Part shown: positions 1-6,929 of the stretch, piece by piece
How positions within the stretch are numbered: the stretch's first letter is position 1
Layout of the letters: each line of letters starts with the position of its first letter
Source: a virus
Reading direction: 5' to 3' (one strand)
Length of the DNA: 21,227 bases
Virus record (IMG/VR): IMGVR_UViG_3300013004_000219
Location: 1-21,227 of that record
Notes under the pieces: model-generated
Told to the model about the DNA's origin: nothing
Database searches by the model: none
Seen by the model: the letters and a program-made list of their open reading frames with translations, nothing else
Made by a program: the position numbers and the translations under genes

Positions 1-355
1 CAACCGAAGCGGCACGATTCAATCTCATTTTGATTTTGTTCTTACCTCTTTCAGATTTGTAGCCTGAATATATGTCCTTTCTGCTTTGTGAACCCCCTTT
101 ACCATCGAATACTACGATTACTCTTGTAGGGTTTAGTGTACGGATGGCGTAGCCGATACTTTTTAAAGTACCGACTATTCCTCCAATATGGTCACCATTC
201 TCATTAAGATTAGGTGCGGTTGACCAAGAACGAATGAAGGTATTAAGACCATCAATTACTAAGGTTTTTGAATTACGATGTAAATCACCGAAACCTTTAT
301 GTTCTTCATCTATTTGTTTTAGTATATCTAAATACTTCTTATTAATCTGACTCAT
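1..355 (-). CDS. 5'-3' exonuclease, FEN/PIN-like (RNase H-like), 5' part only
   Basis: This is the N-terminal 118 codons of a gene that runs off the left edge. The frame starts at the ATG at 355 and overlaps the end of the recombinase gene by 14 bases. Seen: a FEN-type metal-site signature LVIDGLNTFIRSW (residues 32-44, Asp35) and VIVVFDGK (79-86, Asp84), followed by the basic SRKDIYSGYKSER segment (91-103). This spacing is typical of the N-terminal domain of phage and Pol I 5'-3' exonucleases such as T4 Rnh, which removes RNA primers and trims flaps during lagging-strand synthesis. Position after SSB and recombinase fits a replication/recombination operon. The catalytic acidic cluster further on and the helix-hairpin-helix region lie outside the window, so activity cannot be judged. 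The family call is fairly safe; the T4 Rnh equivalence is inferred. Confidence 0.82.
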   Translation of the reverse strand, partial: MSQINKKYLDILKQIDEEHKGFGDLHRNSKTLVIDGLNTFIRSWSTAPNLNENGDHIGGIVGTLKSIGYAIRTLNPTRVIVVFDGKGGSQSRKDIYSGYKSERGKNKIKMRLNRAASV

Positions 356-1454
356 TTGCTTCGTCCGTTGTAACTTCAACTTCTTCCGAATTGGAATTTG
401 TGTTTGATTTATATTGTAAAATTTGTGCCTCACATATTCTACGATATATTTGGTCTTTTAATTCATCACTCTCTAACATCTTAGGGAAATCTTTAGATTG
501 AAATTTCATAATCTCTCCCGTATCGATATCGGTATATTCATACCAAGCACCACCTTGCTTTACGATTTTTGAATCTTTCATAACCGCTAACCAACCTCCG
601 TAGTTATCAATACCTCTATCAAAGAAGATATCGAAATCTGCGTGTCGTAATGGTGGTCCCATACGATTTTTAATAACCTGTGTACGAACTTTGATACCAA
701 CGATTCTATCACCAACTTTAAGTTGACCCATACCCTTCAATCTCAATCTAACAGAAGCGTGAAATGCTAATGCTTTACCACCCGATGTTGTCCAAGGGTC
801 GCCAAACATTGCGTTCATCTTTTGTCTTAACTGATTTGTGAATATTAAAGCAATCGATTGTCTACCAATCATATTGGTAATCTTTCTCATTGCTTTGGAA
901 ATGATAATAGCTTTACCAGTCGCAAAACCATCTTTATCATAATCAGCTTCTAATTCTAATTTTGTTGATGCTGCTGCTACTGAATCTACTACGATTGTAA
1001 CTAATCTATCTTTATCACCCGTTCTTACTTTTTCAATAATTGTTTCACATGCTTCAAAGATACCTTCAACAGTATCAACTGAAACATATAGGAGTTTTGA
1101 AATATCTACCCCAATTGCCTCTAAAAATTCTCTACTAACTGCGGTTTCCGTATCAATCAATACTGCTACTCCACCTTTCTTTTGGGTTTCGGCAAGGAGA
1201 TGGGCGGAGAGCAGAGATTTTCCACTCTGCTCTAAACCCGTAATCTCAGTAATACGACCAACTGGCAATCCACCATAAGGACGATTGGAAATTGCTACAT
1301 CCAACATTGCGTTACCCGTAGATAACCAATCTTTAACATTTGTAGGGGCGTCGCCTCCTTCATCTGTCAGGAAGTATGCAATCTTACCATCCTTATTTTG
1401 TTTGTTTAGAGAATCGGCAAGTAAACTTGCTAAATCTTCTTCTCTTTTTGCCAT
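342..1454 (-). CDS. recA: RecA/UvsX-like strand-exchange recombinase
   Basis: This 370-aa ATP-dependent recombinase should form filaments on single-stranded DNA and drive homologous pairing in phage recombination-dependent replication and repair. Seen: Walker A GLEQSGKS (residues 73-80), the acidic IDTET segment (100-104) where RecA carries its DAEHA motif, Walker B LVTIVVDS (151-158), the FTNQLRQK segment leading into DNA-binding loop L2 (205-212) and the DPWTTSGGKAL motif (219-229). The C-terminal GGAWYEY resembles the GAWYSY of RecA. The tail is acidic and Asn/Ser/Glu rich (about 348-370), as in RecA and UvsX. Length is near that of bacterial RecA. It follows the SSB gene by 14 bases and overlaps the exonuclease gene, so the three are probably co-transcribed. 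The sequence reads closer to RecA than to T4 UvsX, but the neighbourhood is that of a T4-type uvsX. Confidence 0.95.
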   Translation of the reverse strand: MAKREEDLASLLADSLNKQNKDGKIAYFLTDEGGDAPTNVKDWLSTGNAMLDVAISNRPYGGLPVGRITEITGLEQSGKSLLSAHLLAETQKKGGVAVLIDTETAVSREFLEAIGVDISKLLYVSVDTVEGIFEACETIIEKVRTGDKDRLVTIVVDSVAAASTKLELEADYDKDGFATGKAIIISKAMRKITNMIGRQSIALIFTNQLRQKMNAMFGDPWTTSGGKALAFHASVRLRLKGMGQLKVGDRIVGIKVRTQVIKNRMGPPLRHADFDIFFDRGIDNYGGWLAVMKDSKIVKQGGAWYEYTDIDTGEIMKFQSKDFPKMLESDELKDQIYRRICEAQILQYKSNTNSNSEEVEVTTDEANESD

Positions 1455-1468
1455 TGTAACTGGTTTAA

Positions 1469-2326
1469 TTAGTTGTTAAATAAATCATCGAATGCCGATG
1501 CTACATCATCTTTTGGTTTTGGAGCTGCTTTAGGAGCTTCATCTTCCCAAGGTAAATCACCACTAATATCAGATGTTCCACCCAATCCAATTGATGATTG
1601 TGGTGCTACTTTAGCAGGTTGTGCTTTAGGAGCTTCCAATGCTTCGTTTACAGGGTTACCTGTTCCGTTTGCAGGTGCTGATGGATTTAACCAATTCTCT
1701 AATACACCTTTTAACTCATCATAAGATAATTCAGAATACAATTCCGTAATTTCTTTTTGAGATTCCAACATTTGTTGAACCTGAGCCGCATCATCTAAAA
1801 TTTTAGAAGTTGCAGGTTTAACTCTGATTGTAGTTGTTGGATAAGCTGCATTTGATTCTTCAGCCGATACTACTTCCAATACGATATCTCTACCAGAAGT
1901 TGGGTCAGTAATATCTCCGTAATCCGGGTCAGCGATGTAACCTAAGATGTCCTGATAAACAGTCTTACCGAATCCCCAAAACTTAACACCTTCGTTCTCC
2001 TTACCTCTTACGATAACGGGTGCAAATGTTCTTAATTTTGGCTCCATCTTCTTACCTGCTTTCCAATCATCAGTGTCTCCTGTGCGTTTTAACTTTTCAG
2101 CAAACTCTACGATAGGGTCAGGTCTTCCAAATGAAATTGGAGATAGATAAGTTTTGTTGTTAATATTGTAGTGAAAATACAATTCGATGAAAGGATTATC
2201 CTTATTGAATTTGTAAGGTACTAAACGGATTTGAGATTTTCCGTTTGCCGGTTTCCAAATTGAATCCGACTTCTTTGTGTTGTTTTGGAGAGAGCTAAAT
2301 CTCTTCAGTGCTAATGAAATGTCCAT
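1469..2326 (-). CDS. gp32-like single-stranded DNA-binding protein
   Basis: This 285-aa protein probably coats single-stranded DNA at replication forks and recombination intermediates and recruits partners through its acidic tail. Seen: a short N-terminal basic segment, a core rich in aromatic and basic residues (about 24-170, with IWKPANGKSQIRLVPYKF near its start) that fits an OB fold, a low-complexity Pro/Ala/Gly linker (about 213-265) and an acidic end, DDVASAFDDLFNN, as in phage and bacterial SSBs. The region contains no Cys/His cluster, so the zinc site of T4 gp32 seems absent. It is the first gene after a host-type promoter (box at 2427-2458) with a leader of about 95 nt, and is followed 14 bases later by the recombinase. 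Function is inferred from architecture and context. Confidence 0.82.
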   Translation of the reverse strand: MDISLALKRFSSLQNNTKKSDSIWKPANGKSQIRLVPYKFNKDNPFIELYFHYNINNKTYLSPISFGRPDPIVEFAEKLKRTGDTDDWKAGKKMEPKLRTFAPVIVRGKENEGVKFWGFGKTVYQDILGYIADPDYGDITDPTSGRDIVLEVVSAEESNAAYPTTTIRVKPATSKILDDAAQVQQMLESQKEITELYSELSYDELKGVLENWLNPSAPANGTGNPVNEALEAPKAQPAKVAPQSSIGLGGTSDISGDLPWEDEAPKAAPKPKDDVASAFDDLFNN

Positions 2327-2426
2327 TGCTTTTTTTGTTTTAAGTTTTAGAAAATTGTTTTTAAAGTTGAGGTTTATATCGATATATTCCTATATCTAAA
2401 TATAACCTTTTTGCTTTTTGTTATAA
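2327..2426 (-). promoter_or_regulatory. Structured AU-rich 5' leader of the SSB gene
   Basis: The stretch between the predicted start of transcription (about 2423) and the SSB ATG has no ORF but has two inverted repeats. GATATA-TTCC-TATATC lies at 2381-2396, a perfect 6-bp stem with GGAA loop on the transcribed strand. TATAAC...GTTATA lies at 2401-2425 around an A-rich loop. The rest, down to the start codon, is A/U-rich and unstructured, with UUUAAA- and CUUAAAA-like runs. T4 gene 32 controls its own translation through a leader with a pseudoknot and a run of UUAAA repeats. This leader has a similar general design, but a pseudoknot is not evident by eye. Confidence 0.45.
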
Positions 2427-2458
2427 CAAATATACGACTATTTTTTGGATTTTCCAAA
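2427..2458 (-). promoter_or_regulatory. Bacteroidota-type promoter for the SSB-recombinase-exonuclease operon
   Basis: On the minus strand TTTG (2455-2458) is followed after exactly 20 bases by TATATTTG (2427-2434). This matches the -33 TTTG / -7 TAnnTTTG consensus of the Bacteroidota housekeeping sigma factor. The -33 element directly follows the stop codon of the GHKL-nuclease gene. Transcription is expected to begin near 2423. Confidence 0.75.
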
Positions 2459-4024
2459 TTAAATAGCGAAGAATTGTAAAGAATTTACCCAAGCTATATC
2501 AATGTTTGAAATAGCTATGTTTATACCAAAAAATTCATTAAAATCCTTAATTTGTTGGTCAAATTGAGGGTTTTTTACTGGTGATACGAATATACCATTA
2601 TGGCACTTATAGTGAGCCATATATCGAACTAATTGGCCGGCTTCATCGCCTGCCCCCTTATCCTTCTTACCTTCGATAATCCATATAGGCTTATTCTCAT
2701 CTAAGTAATCATATATAACTCCATCAGGTGCACCAACTCCACATAGTGGTCTTATTTTAACTTGTTTATCGAAATCTTTTACACCATATGCTCTCTTAGT
2801 AGTATCATCGTTCTTTAATCTTTCAAAGAACTTATCCATATATTTGTTCTCTGAAATAGCAGGTGTTAAAGATGTACTTCTTTCATAAAAATCAATTTCA
2901 TCTAATTTATCATTTACTGCTTTTATGATTTGCTTATATCTCTTAGTTTTCTTAACACCACTTTTTAATGCAGTATAATCTAACCCTTCTTCTACTTCTA
3001 AAAGAATACCATGTCTTTCATTTCGAGAACTCTTTTTATCTAAATTCCATTCCAATATTTTACCTCTCATACCCAATGCAATACCACTAAATTCGTCGCC
3101 ATAACTCCAAGGAGAATTTGCATACTTCTTAGGGTCATATAACGCATCTTTTGTATTATTGAATGTTTCGGTTACTGTCAATGGATGCGGTTTATGCCAG
3201 CATGTAAGATATGCTCTAACATCAGGATATCCTTCAACTACCAATTGTAATTTATCTAAAATTGGAGAATTTTCTCCCAATCCATTTGTAGTATTTATGA
3301 TTCGCTCAGGATTAGACATCAATGGTTTATATGCAATACATTCATGTGACCAAAGAGTATTATTTGGTTTTGTATAATTAATGCTGATATTTAGGAACTC
3401 ATTTAATAATTGTGGATATGTTGATTCAATCTTAGAACAAAATTTATCAAAATCTTTTTTATCAGTCCAATTTCTAATCATTTCTGAGCAATTCTTTATC
3501 TTTATTAAAGTACCACTCTCATATTGAGGAAAATCAATTCCTGTATATTCATCTAATACAAATTCTAAATCTTCTCTTGCATCAGTATAATCATTGATTC
3601 TTAAAATGTATGCAGGATTGTTTTTTGTTTTAGTAATTATGTAATCCAACTCACCTAATGCAAACAATACTACTTTCATACCCATACCCATTCTTGATAA
3701 TCTAAGTTTACCAGCGTTTACACTTTTACCATAGTTAAATGCATCAGCGATAGAATGTATAGGTATACCAATTGAATTATCCAATATTTGAATAAAAGAG
3801 TTATCCCCATCGTAGTTTATTCTAACATCTACTCTGATAGGAGTTTTTGGTTTTTCATTTGGGATTGGATTATCTATTAATTCGCAAATTAATGTTTCCA
3901 AATCATGTCCAACCGCACCAATCTTTTTTGCGGCATCTACTGAAATACTTGGTTTAAATGTAACCAATTTAGTACTCATTGTTCTTTGTTTGTTTTTTAC
4001 AATTTTTAATTCAGGTGTAATCAT
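2459..4024 (-). CDS. GHKL (MORC-like) ATPase fused to a PD-(D/E)XK nuclease-like domain
   Basis: The 521-aa protein carries all four Bergerat-fold ATP-binding motifs: N-box CELIDN (47-52, Asn52 as Mg ligand), DNSIGI (82-87), the Gly lid LSRMGMGMK (109-117) and ESGTLIKI (169-176). A middle region with a Lys-rich loop (354-364) may be the S5-like transducer domain. The C-terminus shows a restriction-nuclease-like pattern: PDG with Asp434, IIEGKK with Glu451-X-Lys453, and QLVRY (464-468), the helix after the active site common in PD-(D/E)XK enzymes. Prokaryotic MORC/MutL-like ATPases linked to restriction systems share this general design. A second in-frame ATG at residue 16 could be the true start. 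It lies 21 bases after the glycosyltransferase gene and shares its promoter. Biological role is unknown: DNA discrimination, host DNA degradation and repair are all possible. Confidence 0.7.
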   Translation of the reverse strand: MITPELKIVKNKQRTMSTKLVTFKPSISVDAAKKIGAVGHDLETLICELIDNPIPNEKPKTPIRVDVRINYDGDNSFIQILDNSIGIPIHSIADAFNYGKSVNAGKLRLSRMGMGMKVVLFALGELDYIITKTKNNPAYILRINDYTDAREDLEFVLDEYTGIDFPQYESGTLIKIKNCSEMIRNWTDKKDFDKFCSKIESTYPQLLNEFLNISINYTKPNNTLWSHECIAYKPLMSNPERIINTTNGLGENSPILDKLQLVVEGYPDVRAYLTCWHKPHPLTVTETFNNTKDALYDPKKYANSPWSYGDEFSGIALGMRGKILEWNLDKKSSRNERHGILLEVEEGLDYTALKSGVKKTKRYKQIIKAVNDKLDEIDFYERSTSLTPAISENKYMDKFFERLKNDDTTKRAYGVKDFDKQVKIRPLCGVGAPDGVIYDYLDENKPIWIIEGKKDKGAGDEAGQLVRYMAHYKCHNGIFVSPVKNPQFDQQIKDFNEFFGINIAISNIDIAWVNSLQFFAI

Positions 4025-4045
4025 ATATTATGTTTTAAATTTTAA

Positions 4046-5377
4046 TTATCCAATCCACTCATATCCATTCTTAGTGAATTTAATCTCAGGAACCTCTCTT
4101 AGAGCGTTCCTATAAGTGTTCCATTTGATTCTAACTCCCCATCCCATATATTTTAAGATATCTTCTTTTGTAACGAATCCTTTGGTTTTAATGTGTTCTT
4201 TTATTTTACCCAATGATTCAGTATCACTCATTACTTTCAAATCAAATACATTCTCCCAGCTATTAAACCATTTGGCAATTCTTTCATTCCAAACCATATT
4301 CTTAGCCAATTCGGTTGTATCGTATGTAATTGGATTATCTAGCATCTCATTGAATTTTTTGATGAAATCTTCTCTACCATCATACAAATATGGATACGGG
4401 TCAGTTGCCACACTAACCATCTCAGGATAACATAAACCATTTGGAAGTAAATAAGGACATCCTACTGAAAAACCATCAGTTGTTGAAATACTCCAAGCTG
4501 AATATGTTTGGAATGTACCTACACCAAATTTAACTTTAGATAAAAAATTCATATACTCATCTCTGCCAGTTAATTTAACTCTCTCATTCCAAGGCCTGTC
4601 GATTTGTGCCAATGTAGTATATACTTTGAAATCTTGCCTTGTTTCCCAAATTTCATCAACACATTTTACAAACCATTCCCATCCGGTATAGCCTGCATCT
4701 CTATGATTAAAAATTACAGTCTTGTCCGTATAGTCAGATACATTACGGGGATTGACTCTATCAACTCCCAAATAATGGGGTTGGATGATATTTTGTAACT
4801 TATCCAATACATCTTGGTTATAATGTTTCGCTGCATGTTTAATTGTAAGTTGTTTTAACCAATCACTATTAACACCACATTCATCCATTTGTAGTAAACC
4901 TGCTACTGATGCATCCAACATATTTTTTGCATATGGAGCATTTTCAGGTACTTCGAACCAATGTGAGTATCCAATAATTTTTGGTGCTATGTTTGTATTA
5001 TTAAATATACAATTTGCTATTTGATTTGTATGTTCTGGTAAATGTGTATAAATGATATCCCAATCGTTTCTTTTCCAATCTATAATTTTCATAAATTGTG
5101 TCGAATCAAAATGAGTACGCATTTGATTGATATATGTAGGTAAGGCGTAAATCCTTTGCTCTACATTTGGAAAGTTTAATGATTTAACAAATTCAGGTAT
5201 AAGAATTGTAAAGTGAATTTTCCATCTTTCACTCATAAAAGGAATAACTCTACGAAGTACTTCTACTAATGAATCGGCTTCTAAGTTATCTCTGAATGTA
5301 TAATTTCCATAAATCAATATTTTATAATCATATTGCTCGGTTTCATACTTATCTACTAAAAATTTACTAATATCCAT
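4046..5377 (-). CDS. GT-B glycosyltransferase with C-terminal winged-helix-like tail, possible DNA glucosyltransferase
   Basis: This 443-aa protein looks like a GT-B (GT4-like) glycosyltransferase. The N-terminal lobe begins with YDYKILIYGNY (16-26). The C-terminal lobe begins near VIFNHRDAGYTGWEWF (221-236) and contains LTGRDEYMNFLSKVKFGVG (269-287) and SAWSISTTDGFSVGCPYL (293-310), the latter where retaining enzymes hold the sugar-nucleotide donor. Residues about 386-443 form a separate module, with TKEDILKYMGWG (403-414) and a closing FTKNGYEWIG, that looks like a winged helix and could bind DNA. Neighbours are an Nmad1 protein upstream and a GHKL-nuclease downstream. A DNA-base sugar substrate is therefore plausible, but a cell-surface or other acceptor cannot be excluded. 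Its promoter at 5382-5413 predicts an almost leaderless mRNA. Confidence 0.72.
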   Translation of the reverse strand: MDISKFLVDKYETEQYDYKILIYGNYTFRDNLEADSLVEVLRRVIPFMSERWKIHFTILIPEFVKSLNFPNVEQRIYALPTYINQMRTHFDSTQFMKIIDWKRNDWDIIYTHLPEHTNQIANCIFNNTNIAPKIIGYSHWFEVPENAPYAKNMLDASVAGLLQMDECGVNSDWLKQLTIKHAAKHYNQDVLDKLQNIIQPHYLGVDRVNPRNVSDYTDKTVIFNHRDAGYTGWEWFVKCVDEIWETRQDFKVYTTLAQIDRPWNERVKLTGRDEYMNFLSKVKFGVGTFQTYSAWSISTTDGFSVGCPYLLPNGLCYPEMVSVATDPYPYLYDGREDFIKKFNEMLDNPITYDTTELAKNMVWNERIAKWFNSWENVFDLKVMSDTESLGKIKEHIKTKGFVTKEDILKYMGWGVRIKWNTYRNALREVPEIKFTKNGYEWIG

Positions 5378-5381
5378 ATTA

Positions 5382-5413
5382 CAAATATAACACTTATTTT
5401 TGACAATTCCAAA
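5382..5413 (-). promoter_or_regulatory. Bacteroidota-type promoter for the glycosyltransferase/GHKL-nuclease operon
   Basis: On the minus strand TTTG (5410-5413) lies 20 bases before TATATTTG (5382-5389). Only 4 bases separate the -7 box from the ATG at 5377, so the transcript should have almost no leader. The -33 box directly follows the stop codon of the upstream Nmad1 gene. Confidence 0.75.
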
Positions 5414-5764
5414 TTATTTTGCCCATTTTCCTCTATTCACCAATTGTGAAATAACAGAATATACTGCAAGGTCTTGGTAAGTATCTTCAATCGATTCACC
5501 TACTTCATCCGGCTGACCTAATACAACCATTTGTTTTAATCTATTAATTTTATCGTTCTTTCTAAACCATAATCCACTCAAAGATAATTTAATATCTTCT
5601 TTAGTAGCCAATGGTGTTCCTACTGAAATATTACCAGGTCCGTAGTTTCTTTGTTTCTTACAAAATGTGGTATACATTTCATCTAAAATGTTCTTAAACT
5701 CTTCACAGGTTTGAGGATAGGTTTCTTCGCAATATTGAATTGCACTCATTTCTTCTTTATTCAT
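5414..5764 (-). CDS. DUF1599/Nmad1-like nucleotide modification associated protein
   Basis: This 116-aa protein is predicted to be mostly helical. It fits the DUF1599 pattern (nucleotide modification associated domain 1): an N-terminal helix ending in FCKKQRNYGPGN (34-45), a central KEDIKLSLSGLWFRKNDKI (about 55-73) and the acidic GESIEDTYQDLAVYSVI (about 89-105). Members are found in phages next to genes for modified bases or nucleotides. The acidic helix recalls all-alpha NTP pyrophosphatases, so a nucleotide-handling role such as clearing or providing a modified dNTP pool is reasonable. No reaction is established for this member. The gene lies 9 bases after the 100-aa ORF, with two in-frame stops between, and shares the AAATAAGTTATG start junction with two other genes. 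Confidence 0.68.
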   Translation of the reverse strand: MNKEEMSAIQYCEETYPQTCEEFKNILDEMYTTFCKKQRNYGPGNISVGTPLATKEDIKLSLSGLWFRKNDKINRLKQMVVLGQPDEVGESIEDTYQDLAVYSVISQLVNRGKWAK

Positions 5765-5773
5765 AACTTATTT

Positions 5774-6076
5774 TTAATTTTTCCAAAATTGATACCATCG
5801 TTTCTTTTTAACTTCCGGCTTTGCAAATGGGTGTGTATTATCCCAAATGTTTACTGAACCACCATATCTTACTGACATCATTTGCATAAATAATTGATGA
5901 TACTCAGATGGTATATTTCCAAAGTCAGCTGTTATTTTAACATCTAAAATTACTCTGGTTCCTTCATCTGCTATTAATTTTAAATAATCATGCATTTCAA
6001 CAATAGTACTACTTTTTATTGTTAAATGTGAACCATCCCCAATATGGAATTCTCCTTCTTTTTGCTTTGGTGCCAT
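5774..6076 (-). CDS. Hypothetical protein, 100 aa
   Basis: I do not recognise this protein. It has a short charged N-terminus, a likely beta segment around HLTIKSSTIVEMHDYL (17-32), a second around TRVILDVKITADFG (40-53), and a basic, aromatic C-terminus KKKRWYQFWKN (90-100) that could contact membrane or nucleic acid. No signal peptide or membrane helix is visible. It follows the 41-aa ORF with a TAAGTTATG stop/start junction and sits two genes after the promoter at 6503-6534. It is ended by two consecutive in-frame stop codons. It is very probably translated because spacing on both sides is tight, but its role is unknown. Confidence 0.7.
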   Translation of the reverse strand: MAPKQKEGEFHIGDGSHLTIKSSTIVEMHDYLKLIADEGTRVILDVKITADFGNIPSEYHQLFMQMMSVRYGGSVNIWDNTHPFAKPEVKKKRWYQFWKN

Positions 6077-6079
6077 AAC

Positions 6080-6205
6080 TTATTTTTTTAATCCCCACTT
6101 TTTTTCTAACATATCGTAATATCGTTTATGCTTTCTCTCATTGTATAGGAAATACACTAAATGGATATCACACCAAAGTTCGATTTTTTTAAATAACTTT
6201 TTCAT
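6080..6205 (-). CDS. Small basic hypothetical protein, 41 aa
   Basis: This short ORF runs from the ATG at 6205 to a TAA at 6080 and fills what would otherwise be a gap. It overlaps the end of the 102-aa ORF by 17 bases and is followed after 3 bases by the start of the 100-aa gene. The protein is rich in Lys, Tyr and Trp. It begins MKKLFKKIELWCDIHLVYFL and ends YDMLEKKWGLKK, so it could form one amphipathic helix. No family is recognised. Support comes from the compact operon fit and the A-rich sequence before the ATG. It could be a non-functional remnant. Confidence 0.55.
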   Translation of the reverse strand: MKKLFKKIELWCDIHLVYFLYNERKHKRYYDMLEKKWGLKK

Positions 6206-6497
6206 TGTTTTGTATTTTAGATTTGATTGTTTGTCCTAATGCGCATGTTTCATACTCCTCATATTCAATTAGAGTTTGAATGTTTTCATCAATAAGTTCT
6301 AAGAATTCACTTTTATTAACGGATAGTGATATACATACGAGTCCACCGATAGTAACTTTAGCAAATGTTACTTTTTTCTTTTTCTTTTCTATTCCGTATG
6401 CAATTGCCTCAATGATAGCTTTAGATATTTCCTTTCGATGTGTTTCGAAGATATCTTGTGGGTTTGGGGTATGTATCTCTAATACTTTGAATTTCAT
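6189..6497 (-). CDS. Hypothetical protein, 102 aa
   Basis: I do not recognise this protein. I chose the ATG at 6497 rather than the GTG at 6503 because the GTG falls within the -7 promoter box. Residues 1-10 (MKFKVLEIHT) and the region around VTFAKVTIGGLVCISLSVNK look like beta strands. Between them lies a helical stretch, ISKAIIEAIAYGIEKKKKKV, with five consecutive lysines. The C-terminal half is acidic (ELIDENIQTLIEYEEYE). It is the first gene of the 6497-5414 group that ends with Nmad1, so it is probably expressed early with those genes. Its role is unknown. Confidence 0.72.
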   Translation of the reverse strand: MKFKVLEIHTPNPQDIFETHRKEISKAIIEAIAYGIEKKKKKVTFAKVTIGGLVCISLSVNKSEFLELIDENIQTLIEYEEYETCALGQTIKSKIQNNEKVI

Positions 6498-6502
6498 ATT
6501 CA

Positions 6503-6534
6503 CAAATATAAGAAATAATATTTACTTTTCCAAA
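6503..6534 (-). promoter_or_regulatory. Bacteroidota-type promoter for the 102-aa to Nmad1 gene group
   Basis: TTTG (6531-6534) and TATATTTG (6503-6510) on the minus strand are separated by 20 bases. The -7 box ends 5 bases before the ATG at 6497, again predicting a leaderless or nearly leaderless mRNA. The -33 element lies inside the last codons of the upstream 135-aa gene. Confidence 0.72.
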
Positions 6535-6929
6535 TTTTCCGTATTAAAACTTTTGAAAACTTTAGTTGGTATTTTTTTATATCCTATATTCGATGTAGTC
6601 AATATGCAATTTCTGAATTCTTCCCAATCAATTATATAAGAATTATCCAATTGTCCGCCTGTTTTTGATTTAACTACTTCGTTAAGAGCGTTAATAGTGT
6701 ATATTGTATTCGATTGTTTCTTTCTATGTACTAATATTGTTTTCCATTCGGAATCAATAGCAGATGAACCTTTCTCCACATTAAAAGTAATGAAGGCTTC
6801 TTCAGGTCTTAGTTTACTTTCTAAGATGAAAACATTTGGGTTTGTTAGTATGTAACTTCTTAATATAAAGCTAACCGATTTTTCTAACTCTTCCTTTGTC
6901 GTAAATAGGCAAAGTAGTTGTGTGTTCAT
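6522..6929 (-). CDS. Hypothetical protein, 135 aa
   Basis: This is an uncharacterised protein with an even, globular composition. It begins MNTQLLCLFTTKEELEKSV. It has a middle segment SEWKTILVHRKKQSNTIYTI (about 59-78) and a C-terminal half with DWEEFRNCIL (about 101-110) and a basic end KKIPTKVFKSF. No catalytic motif, signal peptide or membrane helix is apparent. Its start codon overlaps the stop codon of the 720-aa gene (TAATG at 6927-6931), so translation is probably coupled to that protein. I have an impression of similar small proteins beside structural genes in T4-like phages, but I cannot name the family. Confidence 0.75.
   Translation of the reverse strand: MNTQLLCLFTTKEELEKSVSFILRSYILTNPNVFILESKLRPEEAFITFNVEKGSSAIDSEWKTILVHRKKQSNTIYTINALNEVVKSKTGGQLDNSYIIDWEEFRNCILTTSNIGYKKIPTKVFKSFNTENLEK

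Noticed and set aside
1285-1479. Plus-strand open frames opposite nearly every gene (for example 1285-1479, 8220-8540, 12511-12888, 16493-16675)
   Set aside because: They lie antisense within well-supported minus-strand genes, have biased hydrophobic or Ser/Leu/Phe-rich composition from reading AT-rich codons backwards, and have no promoter or family signal.
1469-2326. T4 gp32-type zinc site in the SSB
   Set aside because: No cluster of Cys/His residues is present in the translated sequence, so a zinc finger is not claimed.
6498-6503. GTG start at 6503 for the 102-aa gene
   Set aside because: It overlaps the -7 box TATATTTG. The ATG at 6497 lies at or just downstream of the predicted +1.
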